Part shown: one piece after another, positions 15,505-22,997 of the stretch
How the letters are laid out: each line of letters begins with the position of its first letter
How positions within the stretch are numbered: position 1 is the first letter of the stretch
Assembly: GCA_964596685.1 (NCBI GenBank)
Contig: CAZQVA010000018.1
Location: forward strand, 1 to 44,252
Origin: CAZQVA01 sp964596685
Lineage (GTDB): Bacteria > Chlamydiota > Chlamydiia > Chlamydiales > VFKH01
DNA: 44,252 bases
Direction of reading: 5' to 3'
Position numbers and translations under genes: made by a program
The notes under the pieces: model-generated
The model's database searches: none
Told to the model about the DNA's origin: nothing
What the model saw: the letters and a program-made list of their open reading frames with translations, nothing else

Positions 15505-17343
15505 TTATTTAGCCACTTCCTCTTCTGCAAGAAGCGCTGCAACCTTCTCAAATCCTTCATTTTTTGCATATTCAAGCAATGACTGGTCTCCAATTTTAAG
15601 ATCGCGCTTAGCTCCCTTTTTTAAAAGCACTTCTACCACATCTGGATAATTCTCTTGTGTGGCTATAGCTAAAGGGGTTAATCCATTAGTATCCTCTAAT
15701 TCAATATCAATAGTAGGATGGTTCAAAAGAAGCTCTACGATCTCACGTTTACCCAGTCCTGCTGCAAACCAAAGAGCTGATACCTTCGATTCGCCTAAGC
15801 AATGATTAACATCTGCACCATGATTTAGCAAAGATTGCACAAGAGACCGATCATCATGTGATACTGCCATAATCAAAGGTGACATGCCATTTAGTAACGT
15901 TTGACTAGGATTCGCTTTTTGTTGTAATAGGCATTCAACCATATCTGTACTCTTATGCGAAATTGCCATGATCAAAGGTGTCATGCCATTTGGCAATACT
16001 TGATCAGGATTTGACCCCCTTTCAAGCAAAACCTGTGCCATAGGCCTATCTCCCATAGTCATGGCCCTTAAAAGAGGTGTCATGCCTTGATTGGTCATTT
16101 GATTAATATTTGCGCCGTTATCTAGTAAATTCTCTATCGCTTCAATATCATTTATTCCTATCGCACCATGCAGCCAAGAATACCCAGAAGAACGACATTT
16201 GGCATTCACACGCTCTACAGTCATCTCTTGTATCGGCTGTATTAGATCCTTAAATTGTCTTATTAAGTCCTCATGAGGCTCTTTTGTCGTTTGAAAAGAA
16301 ACGCTTAAATTGAGATAAGGTGATGATGCGTAGTCCTTGGAAGGAGGATATGCAAGGTCAATACACCGCTGTAATTCCTCAGTAGATGACAAGCGCTGAG
16401 CTGGCAATTGATTAGCATCGATAAAAAACCATTCTTTTGTTTTAGGATCATACCCCACTGCAATCGCATGATCTTGTGAAGAAATAAGCATTCCTAAAGG
16501 GGTGTCTAATGGATTTTCACTGCCAAAAAATACTTTTTCTACCGCGTCTAAATAACTTTTAAAGTCTTTTATTGTATACATGCCTGTCGTTTCTAAAAAT
16601 GTTTTCGCACCTCCGAGTTTTTCTAAAGATCTAGACGCAATAACAGGAAAACTAACTTTTGGATCCTGCCTCAGATGTGTCTTTTCATCAAACAATTCAG
16701 GATATTGCGAAGGATTTTGAGCGATTAAGATCCCAGAGAGAAAGGCCTCCTCATTACGAGAAGTAGAAGGATCGTTTAGAAGCGAGCGTATTCGCGCTGC
16801 AAATTGTTCAAATCGACCCACTAGGATCGCTTGTATAGCCATGCAGGAAATTCCATGACAAACACCTTCACGTACTTCGGATGCAGCGTGCTTTTGATAA
16901 CTTTCTAATGCTGGTTTGTCTCTCCATAACCCTAATTTTGCATCCTGTAAAATATCCAAAATCTCTCCGTGAAATGACCTTGTTTTGGTCGGTTTTAATG
17001 GACTAGTTTGACGAAATAGATCTTCTGAAATTTGATGTACTTTTTCACCTAACTTCTGGAGTCTAGAGGAAGAGGAATTTTGTAGTTCCATCAAGAAGAG
17101 ATCAATCTTTTGATATTTGTGTAGAGCTGTCACTACATTATGAAGTGATGCGCCTCCAATATTAAATAAGGCTAGTATACGTTCCCACAAGGATGTCATG
17201 CGGTAATTTATCGTCAGTGCTCCCTCTTTATTTGTCTCTACAACAAAGCGTCGCTTATGATCATGCCCTTCTTGTTTTTGATATCCAATGTCCGAAACGA
17301 CGCTCTTATTGTCGTGCGTAAGATTAAATTCACCAATTGTCAT
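15505..17343 (-). CDS. Ankyrin-repeat protein with a papain-like Cys/His/Asp domain, putative effector
   Basis: 612 aa from the ATG at 17343 (a TTG codon directly precedes it). The C-terminal part, about 386-612, holds six or seven ankyrin repeats with typical G-x-T-P-L and V-x-x-L-L units. Before it, EGVCHGISCMA gives Cys162, DHAIAVGYD gives His292, and WFFIDANQLP gives Asp309. This order and the hydrophobic settings resemble papain-like proteases such as the YopT/C58 type. The neighbour at 34211-35398 has the same layout. Residues 1-80 form a separate region with a hydrophobic helix near 50-63. No Sec signal; host-directed activity is inferred. The catalytic assignment needs structural support. 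Confidence 0.7.
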   Translation of the reverse strand: MTIGEFNLTHDNKSVVSDIGYQKQEGHDHKRRFVVETNKEGALTINYRMTSLWERILALFNIGGASLHNVVTALHKYQKIDLFLMELQNSSSSRLQKLGEKVHQISEDLFRQTSPLKPTKTRSFHGEILDILQDAKLGLWRDKPALESYQKHAASEVREGVCHGISCMAIQAILVGRFEQFAARIRSLLNDPSTSRNEEAFLSGILIAQNPSQYPELFDEKTHLRQDPKVSFPVIASRSLEKLGGAKTFLETTGMYTIKDFKSYLDAVEKVFFGSENPLDTPLGMLISSQDHAIAVGYDPKTKEWFFIDANQLPAQRLSSTEELQRCIDLAYPPSKDYASSPYLNLSVSFQTTKEPHEDLIRQFKDLIQPIQEMTVERVNAKCRSSGYSWLHGAIGINDIEAIENLLDNGANINQMTNQGMTPLLRAMTMGDRPMAQVLLERGSNPDQVLPNGMTPLIMAISHKSTDMVECLLQQKANPSQTLLNGMSPLIMAVSHDDRSLVQSLLNHGADVNHCLGESKVSALWFAAGLGKREIVELLLNHPTIDIELEDTNGLTPLAIATQENYPDVVEVLLKKGAKRDLKIGDQSLLEYAKNEGFEKVAALLAEEEVAK

Positions 17344-17394
17344 CAAAACTCTCGCGTAATTATTTTATAAATTAACACAAAATCTATTTTGACA

Positions 17395-17511
17395 ACGTGA
17401 ATTCGACAGTTATTTCAGTGGATAGAGTGTGGTAAACGCATTGAAGATTGTGACAAAAAAGGGCCACATTTAAAAGAGATGAAATCGACAGGCTTATGCA
17501 ATTTATGAATA
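17395..17511. repeat. 117-bp direct repeat, copy A
   Basis: This copy and 19243-19359 are the same strand and differ at only three positions in 117 bp. They lie on either side of the AlbA_2/ATPase gene and its foldback element. On the plus strand the repeat has an open frame of about 33-37 codons (starting QLFQWIECGKRIE), which may be the end of a broken gene. Together with the element at 17569-17732 it accounts for most of the gene-free stretch 17344-17721. Confidence 0.85.
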
Positions 17512-17568
17512 GGCGAGTCTGTGTTGCACGAGGTTATTATGGTCTTTTTTATCTTTTTTATGATGAAT

Positions 17569-17732
17569 CTGGACTTTAGACAAAATCTAATATTTTTAAA
17601 AGCGGTAGATCTAGGGTAGATTTGAGGCAGCGGTATCATCGTGCATAGCTTTAGCTATTCGCGATGATGCACCACCTTAAAGACACCCTAGAGCTATTCC
17701 TGTAAAAATATTAGATTTTGTCTAAAGTCCAG
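17569..17732. mobile_element. 164-bp foldback MITE with 30-bp terminal inverted repeats and 6-bp target duplication
   Basis: The ends (17569-17598 and 17703-17732) are perfect 30-bp inverted repeats beginning CTGGACTTTAGACAAAATCT. ATGAAT directly flanks both sides (17563-17568, 17733-17738), a target-site duplication. Further nested arms inside (CTAGGGT/ACCCTAG, ATCATCG/CGATGAT, ATAGCT/AGCTAT) let almost the whole unit fold into one hairpin. It encodes nothing. It is inserted at the last codons of the AlbA_2 gene and supplies that gene's present stop codon; excision would leave a stop at nearly the same place. The mobilising transposase is not in the window. Confidence 0.85.
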
Positions 17733-19077
17733 ATGAATGCCTTGCTGCAATATAAGAGGCATTTGGATCATTTTCCGAAGTTCCGATACGCACAATAATT
17801 CCCTCTTCTTGAAGCTGTTTTAGACGGATCCTAGTCGTCCGAGCAGACACATCCCAAAGCTTCATTGCTGATTTTGCACTAATAGCATTCTCTTTTCTCA
17901 GGTATTTGAGGAGTACTTCCACCCATAAATTAACGACTATTTCATTAATTTGTTCCGAATAAAGCGTCAGTCTAAATTGGTTATTTAACTCTTCAATAAG
18001 TGGGAGCTTGAGTCCTTGCTTTTTGCAGGCCTCTACGATACGGCGAAGTCCAGATCCCCACTGTTCTGTGAGGTGTAATTCGCGAAATACACGAGCGATG
18101 ACACGGTTTCTAATTCTTGAGGAACCTGCAAGGGCTCTTTCAATTGTTTGTCCAAACGGAAGTCCACCAGGATTTGTAAACTCTATGCGGTCGTTAAAAA
18201 TAGCGACTTGAATATGACATCCGGTCATTGCGTAATCTGTATGTAATAAGGCATTAATCACGGCTTCTCGAATGGCTACTGGAGGGTATTGCAAAACATC
18301 CGTACGTTGTATACGACCAATTTGACCTTCTTTTGAGATATTTCGTTCAATGAAAGCAATGACAAGATCCGCCGCCAAAGGAAGCGGAGAATTTATATCG
18401 ATCTGATCTAGAATTTTCTCTCGAGTTGATCCAGAAAAACGTGCGCAACGGACCTGCGCATCGGGGAAAAGCTGCAAACGATTTACGCCGAATAGAAGGA
18501 TACCTCCATTGCTTGGATATTTTTTTCCGCTTCGAGAAGTTTCAACACCCAAATTCTCAAGAACCTGTGCTGTCGGTCTTTTTCCCATCAATTCAAAAAC
18601 ATTTTTTATAACTTCTAAATCTAACTTACCATCGGGATGAGGAAGTTCATCATAGGTAATCTTCTTGGCTAAAAGACGTAAAGAGTCCAGCATCTCAGCA
18701 TCAACTGAGCGATTTGTAGATCCAAAGCGTACATAAACACCCCGTTCAGGTCCCTCTGATTTCAAATAATAAGGACCTATGCTGTGAGGCACGTGAATAA
18801 TTAATAACTCTTTGCCACGAATCGATTGAATTTCTATATCAGGGGTTAGAAGAGGAAAAATGCTGTCTGTCATTGCATTAGCCAGTCGCTCCTCCTCAAA
18901 TAGGATTTCAGTGAGGCCCACGAGAACTTTTGTCTTATCTTTTACCCCAATAATAATCGTACCACCGGCGCTATTTGCAAAGGCGACTACGGTCTTCATA
19001 ATACTGCCCAAAGAACGAGCTGTTTCTTTGAACTCAATTGTTTTACCTTCATTCTCGGCGAGTAGCTGCTCAATCAT
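17722..19077 (-). CDS. AlbA_2 (Schlafen) / RecG-like ATPase-domain putative transcriptional regulator
   Basis: 451 aa from the ATG at 19077; an upstream TTG at 19098 is the other option. An AlbA_2 DNA-binding domain spans about 5-115 (EGKTIEFKETA and FANSAGGTIIIGV). A GHKL-type ATP-binding region follows at about 250-360 with REAVINALLHTDY and RIEFTNPGGLP. A winged-helix region ends the protein. These regulators are scattered among bacteria and often transferred. The last residues and the stop TAG come from the inserted foldback element. The gene lies between 117-bp direct repeats, which suggests a mobile or duplicated segment. Promoter-proximal ACTATGCAT repeats may be its operator. Confidence 0.8.
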   Translation of the reverse strand: MIEQLLAENEGKTIEFKETARSLGSIMKTVVAFANSAGGTIIIGVKDKTKVLVGLTEILFEEERLANAMTDSIFPLLTPDIEIQSIRGKELLIIHVPHSIGPYYLKSEGPERGVYVRFGSTNRSVDAEMLDSLRLLAKKITYDELPHPDGKLDLEVIKNVFELMGKRPTAQVLENLGVETSRSGKKYPSNGGILLFGVNRLQLFPDAQVRCARFSGSTREKILDQIDINSPLPLAADLVIAFIERNISKEGQIGRIQRTDVLQYPPVAIREAVINALLHTDYAMTGCHIQVAIFNDRIEFTNPGGLPFGQTIERALAGSSRIRNRVIARVFRELHLTEQWGSGLRRIVEACKKQGLKLPLIEELNNQFRLTLYSEQINEIVVNLWVEVLLKYLRKENAISAKSAMKLWDVSARTTRIRLKQLQEEGIIVRIGTSENDPNASYIAARHSSGL

Positions 19078-19097
19078 AATGCTGTGACTATAGCACA

Positions 19098-19128
19098 ACT
19101 ATGCATTTTACTGTGCAATACTATGCAT
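19098..19128. promoter_or_regulatory. Candidate operator: paired ACTATGCAT repeats
   Basis: Two direct copies of ACTATGCAT start 22 bp apart (19098-19106, 19120-19128), about two helical turns, just upstream of the AlbA_2 regulator start. TGTGCTATAGTCACA-type symmetry lies next to them. Autoregulation is an inference. The rest of the gene-free stretch 19078-19413 holds the 117-bp repeat copy B and a hairpin. Confidence 0.35.
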
Positions 19129-19242
19129 AAAAAAACTGCACAGCTGTTGATTCTAAAGTGAAACATTTTTTTAATTTTAACAAAAGTCCATCATTCTTCA
19201 AGAACAGCACTCAAAGTTGGTGCTTTTCCTGATGTAAACGTG

Positions 19243-19359
19243 ACGTGAATTCGACAGTTATTTCAGTGGATAGAGTGTGGTAAACGCATTGAAGGTTGTG
19301 ACAAAAAAGGGCCACATTTAAAAGAGATGAAATCGACAGGCTTATGCCATTTATGGATA
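19243..19359. repeat. 117-bp direct repeat, copy B
   Basis: It is the partner of 17395-17511 with three mismatches (near 19294, 19348 and 19356). In this copy the plus-strand frame runs four codons further to TGA. It begins about 165 bp upstream of the AlbA_2 start and ends about 55 bp short of the helicase stop. Confidence 0.85.
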
Positions 19360-19366
19360 CAGGTTT

Positions 19367-19394
19367 GAGCACGAATATTGAAACATTCGTGCTC
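19367..19394 (-). terminator. Hairpin 3' of the DEAD-box helicase gene
   Basis: GAGCACGAAT and ATTCGTGCTC form a perfect 10-bp stem with an 8-base loop, 20 bp past the helicase stop. No U run follows on the minus strand, so it may be an RNA-stabilising hairpin rather than a classical terminator. Confidence 0.5.
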
Positions 19395-19413
19395 ACTTGT
19401 CCTGAATGAGTTG

Positions 19414-21069
19414 TTAGCTACCGATCGCTTCGCGATTTGCTGAAAAACGAGCACGCGATTTGCCACCAAAAGATGGTGTACGGCCGGGTGATCCTGTAAA
19501 CTCAGAAGATCTCCATTGTGGCTTACCACTGCTTTGGCGCATAGGACGTGGTCCAAAAGAACGTGGTTCTCTGCTTTCAAACGAAGAAGATTCTCTCTTA
19601 AAACGAGAAGGGCCTTCATCGTCAAAACGTTTAAAGCGAGGAGCACTTTCTGTAGAGCGCGTATCATCAAAACGCTTAAAGCGTGGTGTATGTCCTTCTA
19701 CTGGACGCGCATCATCGAATCTCTTAAAACGAGGCGCACTACCCTCTTGACGATCTTCGCCAAAGAAGCGCTTTTTCTCTCTCACAGGTGCTTCACCATA
19801 TTGGAAGGAAGAACTTCTTTGTGGGCGATCGAAAGAACGCTCAGACTTGTTAAAGCGTGAATTTCCACCGCTAAATGGTCTGCGAGAGCCTTCAAAAGCG
19901 CTGCCGCTTTCTTGGCGAGGACGTGATGGACGCGCAGGTCCCCTTGCAAAGTCACGACGCTCTGAATGTTCGCGCTCTTCATCTTGAGCTTTTGGATCAA
20001 GGAGGCGAGAAATTGCACGCCACTTTTGATTATCTTCGGGAGCGATAAAGGAAAGGGCAAACCCTTCTGCATCAGCGCGTCCTGTACGACCAATACGATG
20101 TACATAATCTTCTGGGCATTCTGGAAGATCATAGTTGATCACGTGCATGACGTGAGGGATATCCAATCCACGAGCCGCAACATCAGTAGCTACTAGGATA
20201 CGACTCTTAGAAGTTCTAAATGCACGAATCACTTGATCGCGACGTCGCTGTGGCAAATCTCCATGCATCGCAGTCGTCTTGTGCCCTAATTCCTGCAATT
20301 CATCGGAAAGAGTTTCTGCGCGACGTTTTGTTCTTACGAAAATAATAATCGAACCTTCACGTTGCTCAAGCTGCTGCACAAGATTGGCCTGCTTCTCAGA
20401 TGTTCTGATACGCATAGTCTCTTGTTTAATTTTAGGTGCCGCTTTCAATACTGTGTCGATTGCTACGCGCTGTGGGTTACTCAAATATTTCTTTGCCAAA
20501 CGATCGATATTGGGAGGGAAAGTTGCCGAGAACATTAATGTTTGACGCTCTTGAGGCAAATACTCTGCAATCTTATCGAGTTGTACGCCAAATCCCATAT
20601 CGAGCATACGGTCCGCTTCATCAATTACGAGAAACTTAGTGCCCGCCAAAGAGAGACTTTTGCGATCTAGATGGTCCATGATGCGACCAGGTGTCCCAAC
20701 AATAATTTGTGGCTTCTTTTTTAAATCCATGATTTGCTTGAGCATCGGTGCTCCGCCAATCAAAAGTGCCATTTTAAAAGAGCTACCCCGTGTAATCTGC
20801 CACAGTGCTTCATGCACCTGTGTTGCAAGCTCACGTGTGGGAGCTAAAACGAGCGCAGTACGTTGGGGCTCTTTCATTAAATGAGCCACTAAGGGAATGA
20901 GATAAGCAATTGTCTTACCTGTTCCAGTCTGTGCTGAAGCTAAAATATCGGACCCTTCGAGTGCTATGGGGATAGTTTTACTCTGAACGGGTGTCGGTGT
21001 AACGATCTGCATGCGCTCTAAAGCTGCAAGTATTGCTGATGGTAAACCGAATTCTGCGAAATTAGTCAT
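19414..21069 (-). CDS. DEAD-box RNA helicase (RhlE-like) with RG/RF-rich repeat tail
   Basis: 551 aa. It unwinds RNA duplexes with ATP, probably in ribosome assembly or mRNA decay. Motifs are complete: Q-motif near 24-29 (TPTPVQ), AQTGTGKT 46-53, PTREL 77-81, DEAD 150-153, SAT 181-183, and HRIGRTGR 324-331. The tail from about 370 is low-complexity and basic, rich in Arg, Phe and Ser, with three exact PRFKRFDD units at 446-453, 462-469 and 477-484; such tails bind RNA non-specifically. AGGA precedes the ATG by seven bases. RhlE is the best subtype by core sequence, but CsdA/DeaD-type roles cannot be excluded. The tail repeats invite length variation. Confidence 0.9.
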   Translation of the reverse strand: MTNFAEFGLPSAILAALERMQIVTPTPVQSKTIPIALEGSDILASAQTGTGKTIAYLIPLVAHLMKEPQRTALVLAPTRELATQVHEALWQITRGSSFKMALLIGGAPMLKQIMDLKKKPQIIVGTPGRIMDHLDRKSLSLAGTKFLVIDEADRMLDMGFGVQLDKIAEYLPQERQTLMFSATFPPNIDRLAKKYLSNPQRVAIDTVLKAAPKIKQETMRIRTSEKQANLVQQLEQREGSIIIFVRTKRRAETLSDELQELGHKTTAMHGDLPQRRRDQVIRAFRTSKSRILVATDVAARGLDIPHVMHVINYDLPECPEDYVHRIGRTGRADAEGFALSFIAPEDNQKWRAISRLLDPKAQDEEREHSERRDFARGPARPSRPRQESGSAFEGSRRPFSGGNSRFNKSERSFDRPQRSSSFQYGEAPVREKKRFFGEDRQEGSAPRFKRFDDARPVEGHTPRFKRFDDTRSTESAPRFKRFDDEGPSRFKRESSSFESREPRSFGPRPMRQSSGKPQWRSSEFTGSPGRTPSFGGKSRARFSANREAIGS

Positions 21070-21548
21070 TAATAATCCTAAATGATGTGCAATGCTTTAA
21101 GGAACCAGACACTCGGGATCGCGTGCTCGATATCAATATGCTCTTTTTAGACATCTTAAAGATGATAGAAGCAGCGGCTTCATGCCAGATCGAACAGAAG
21201 TGGATAAGAATGTGTTCCCTATGGGCTGTATAAAGAACCCTTCGCTATTCCTTTTGAGGAAAAGGGCTCGACAAGTGGAAGCCTCTTTTTTCAAGAAAAG
21301 AGAATCCCGTTTTAAAACAGGAATTCAGGTAATTTCACTCACATTTTACCATTTGATCACTAAAGACCCAATGACAGACGATAACACGCCGAAAGGAAAT
21401 TAATTTCGAACTCACGTTTTTTAAAGAAATACCATAATAACATAAACAAATAGAAAATGCTACCAATTTGATGAGGCTCATAAAATCCGCACTTTTAACA
21501 CTTGGACAAAAGAGTGGAACGTGCCATATTTTAAAGAAGAGGTTATCT
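21070..21548. other. 479-bp intergenic stretch, no supported gene
   Basis: It separates the divergent helicase and DUF1254 genes. An open frame of 73 codons at 21182-21403 has no ribosome-binding site and no recognisable product. GGGCT/AGCCT followed by six T (about 21264-21296) could be a weak terminator, and CCCGTTTTAAAACAGG (21306-21321) is a near-palindrome. The last 100 bp are AT-rich and probably hold the promoter of the next gene. Confidence 0.5.
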
Positions 21549-22997
21549 ATGCTTACAAGAAAAATTTGCACATCTTTACTATCACTTGGTATCGCGCTCA
21601 CCTCACTCACAGCTGAGACTTCTGCACCGCCCTCTAGAATAGATGCCTATAAAGATTGGACGTCAGCCCTAGCCATTCAGGCGGCTAGTTGGGCAAGTCC
21701 TCTTGTAATTATGTATGCCCTGCGCGCACATGATGCTTTTGGTCCGCACGCTAAATCACCTCCTAATAAGATTTGGCGCATGGAAGATATTTCCACTCCT
21801 GCGCTCTCAAAAGAAGCGGGCTACGTTACTCCCAATGTCAACGTCATTTATGGATTTGGGTTTATGGATCTAAGTCTTGAACCAATTGTTGTCAGCGCAC
21901 CCGACTCGAATAATCGCTACTATATGGTTGAAATTGTCGACATGTGGACCAATGCTTTTGCCTATATTGGCGGAAAAGCCACAGGATATAGTGGAGGTCA
22001 ATTTCTCCTGACGCCTCCAGATTGGTCTGGAGAAGTTCCAGAGGGTCTGCAGCGCATTTCTTGCCCGACTCCTTGGGTGCTCTTACAACCACGTGTGCAT
22101 ATTTATAAAGAGGGAAAAGTAGATGTAGAAGGAGCTAAAAAAATTCTACAGGAAATCACTGCCGTTGGTTTATCAGAATATTTAGGCCACTCCCCTCTAC
22201 ATTATACGGCCTACAACTACCCTATGCCTGTTACAATCGATTCAGACCAACCTGTCAGCGCATTAGATTTTAAAGATCCCTTACAGTTTTGGGAAATTCT
22301 CATGGTAGCCATGAATGAAAATCCACCACCTAGCGATCAGGTCAATGCACTTGTCCCGATGTTTTCTCCTTTAGGCATTGAAATGGGAGAAAAATGGGAG
22401 CGCGCAAAACTCTCCAAAGAGTTATTGGAAGTCATGGAGAATGCTGCCGCTAACATTGGAGAGCTGCTCAACAACCAAGTCGTGGGCAGGATTTACAATG
22501 GAGCTTTTATCCCCAGCCCAACCATCGGCGATTCTGGGACTGACTACCGCACACGGGCAATTGTCGCACGCGTAGGCCTTACTGCAAATACACCTTACGA
22601 GTCTGTCTACTGGATGTATTCTCTCGATAAAAACAATCAGGAACTTTCTGGGGCCAACAAATATACGATGACCTTTAAGGAGGAAATCCCCTACTATGCA
22701 CCGGGTTTCTGGTCGATCACCATGTATGATGCCAGCAACAACTATACGGTTGAAAACCCCATCGACCGCTACATGATCGGAAGCGATTCACACGATCTAA
22801 AGAAAAATCGCGATGGGTCTTTCACTATTTATATTCAACATGAACATCCTGGGAAGGATAAAGAAAGCAATTGGCTGCCCGCGCCCAAAGGAGGCTTTTA
22901 TCTCATTCCGCGCGCTTATGCACCAAAACCACAAACAATCAGAATCCTACAAGACCCAACTAGTTGGCCAGTGCCTACTGTGGATTCTGACTCTTGA
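21549..22997 (+). CDS. Secreted DUF1254/DUF1214 protein
   Basis: 482 aa from the ATG at 21549, which has AAGAGG nine bases upstream and gives a proper signal peptide (residues 1-21, ending SLTAETSA); a longer frame from 21468 does not. The N-terminal half matches DUF1254 (YVTPNVNVIYGFGFMDL, NNRYYMVEIVDMWTN) and the C-terminal half DUF1214 (PYYAPGFWSITMYD, NPIDRYMIG, GFYLIPRAY). The biochemical role of the pair is not established. The protein should reside in the periplasm or outside. Its 3' end overlaps the next, convergent gene by 23 bp. Confidence 0.85.
   Translation: MLTRKICTSLLSLGIALTSLTAETSAPPSRIDAYKDWTSALAIQAASWASPLVIMYALRAHDAFGPHAKSPPNKIWRMEDISTPALSKEAGYVTPNVNVIYGFGFMDLSLEPIVVSAPDSNNRYYMVEIVDMWTNAFAYIGGKATGYSGGQFLLTPPDWSGEVPEGLQRISCPTPWVLLQPRVHIYKEGKVDVEGAKKILQEITAVGLSEYLGHSPLHYTAYNYPMPVTIDSDQPVSALDFKDPLQFWEILMVAMNENPPPSDQVNALVPMFSPLGIEMGEKWERAKLSKELLEVMENAAANIGELLNNQVVGRIYNGAFIPSPTIGDSGTDYRTRAIVARVGLTANTPYESVYWMYSLDKNNQELSGANKYTMTFKEEIPYYAPGFWSITMYDASNNYTVENPIDRYMIGSDSHDLKKNRDGSFTIYIQHEHPGKDKESNWLPAPKGGFYLIPRAYAPKPQTIRILQDPTSWPVPTVDSDS

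Noticed and set aside
21182..21403. 73-codon plus-strand open frame between the helicase and DUF1254 genes
   Set aside because: No ribosome-binding site, no family, composition like non-coding DNA; kept only as a note on the gap.
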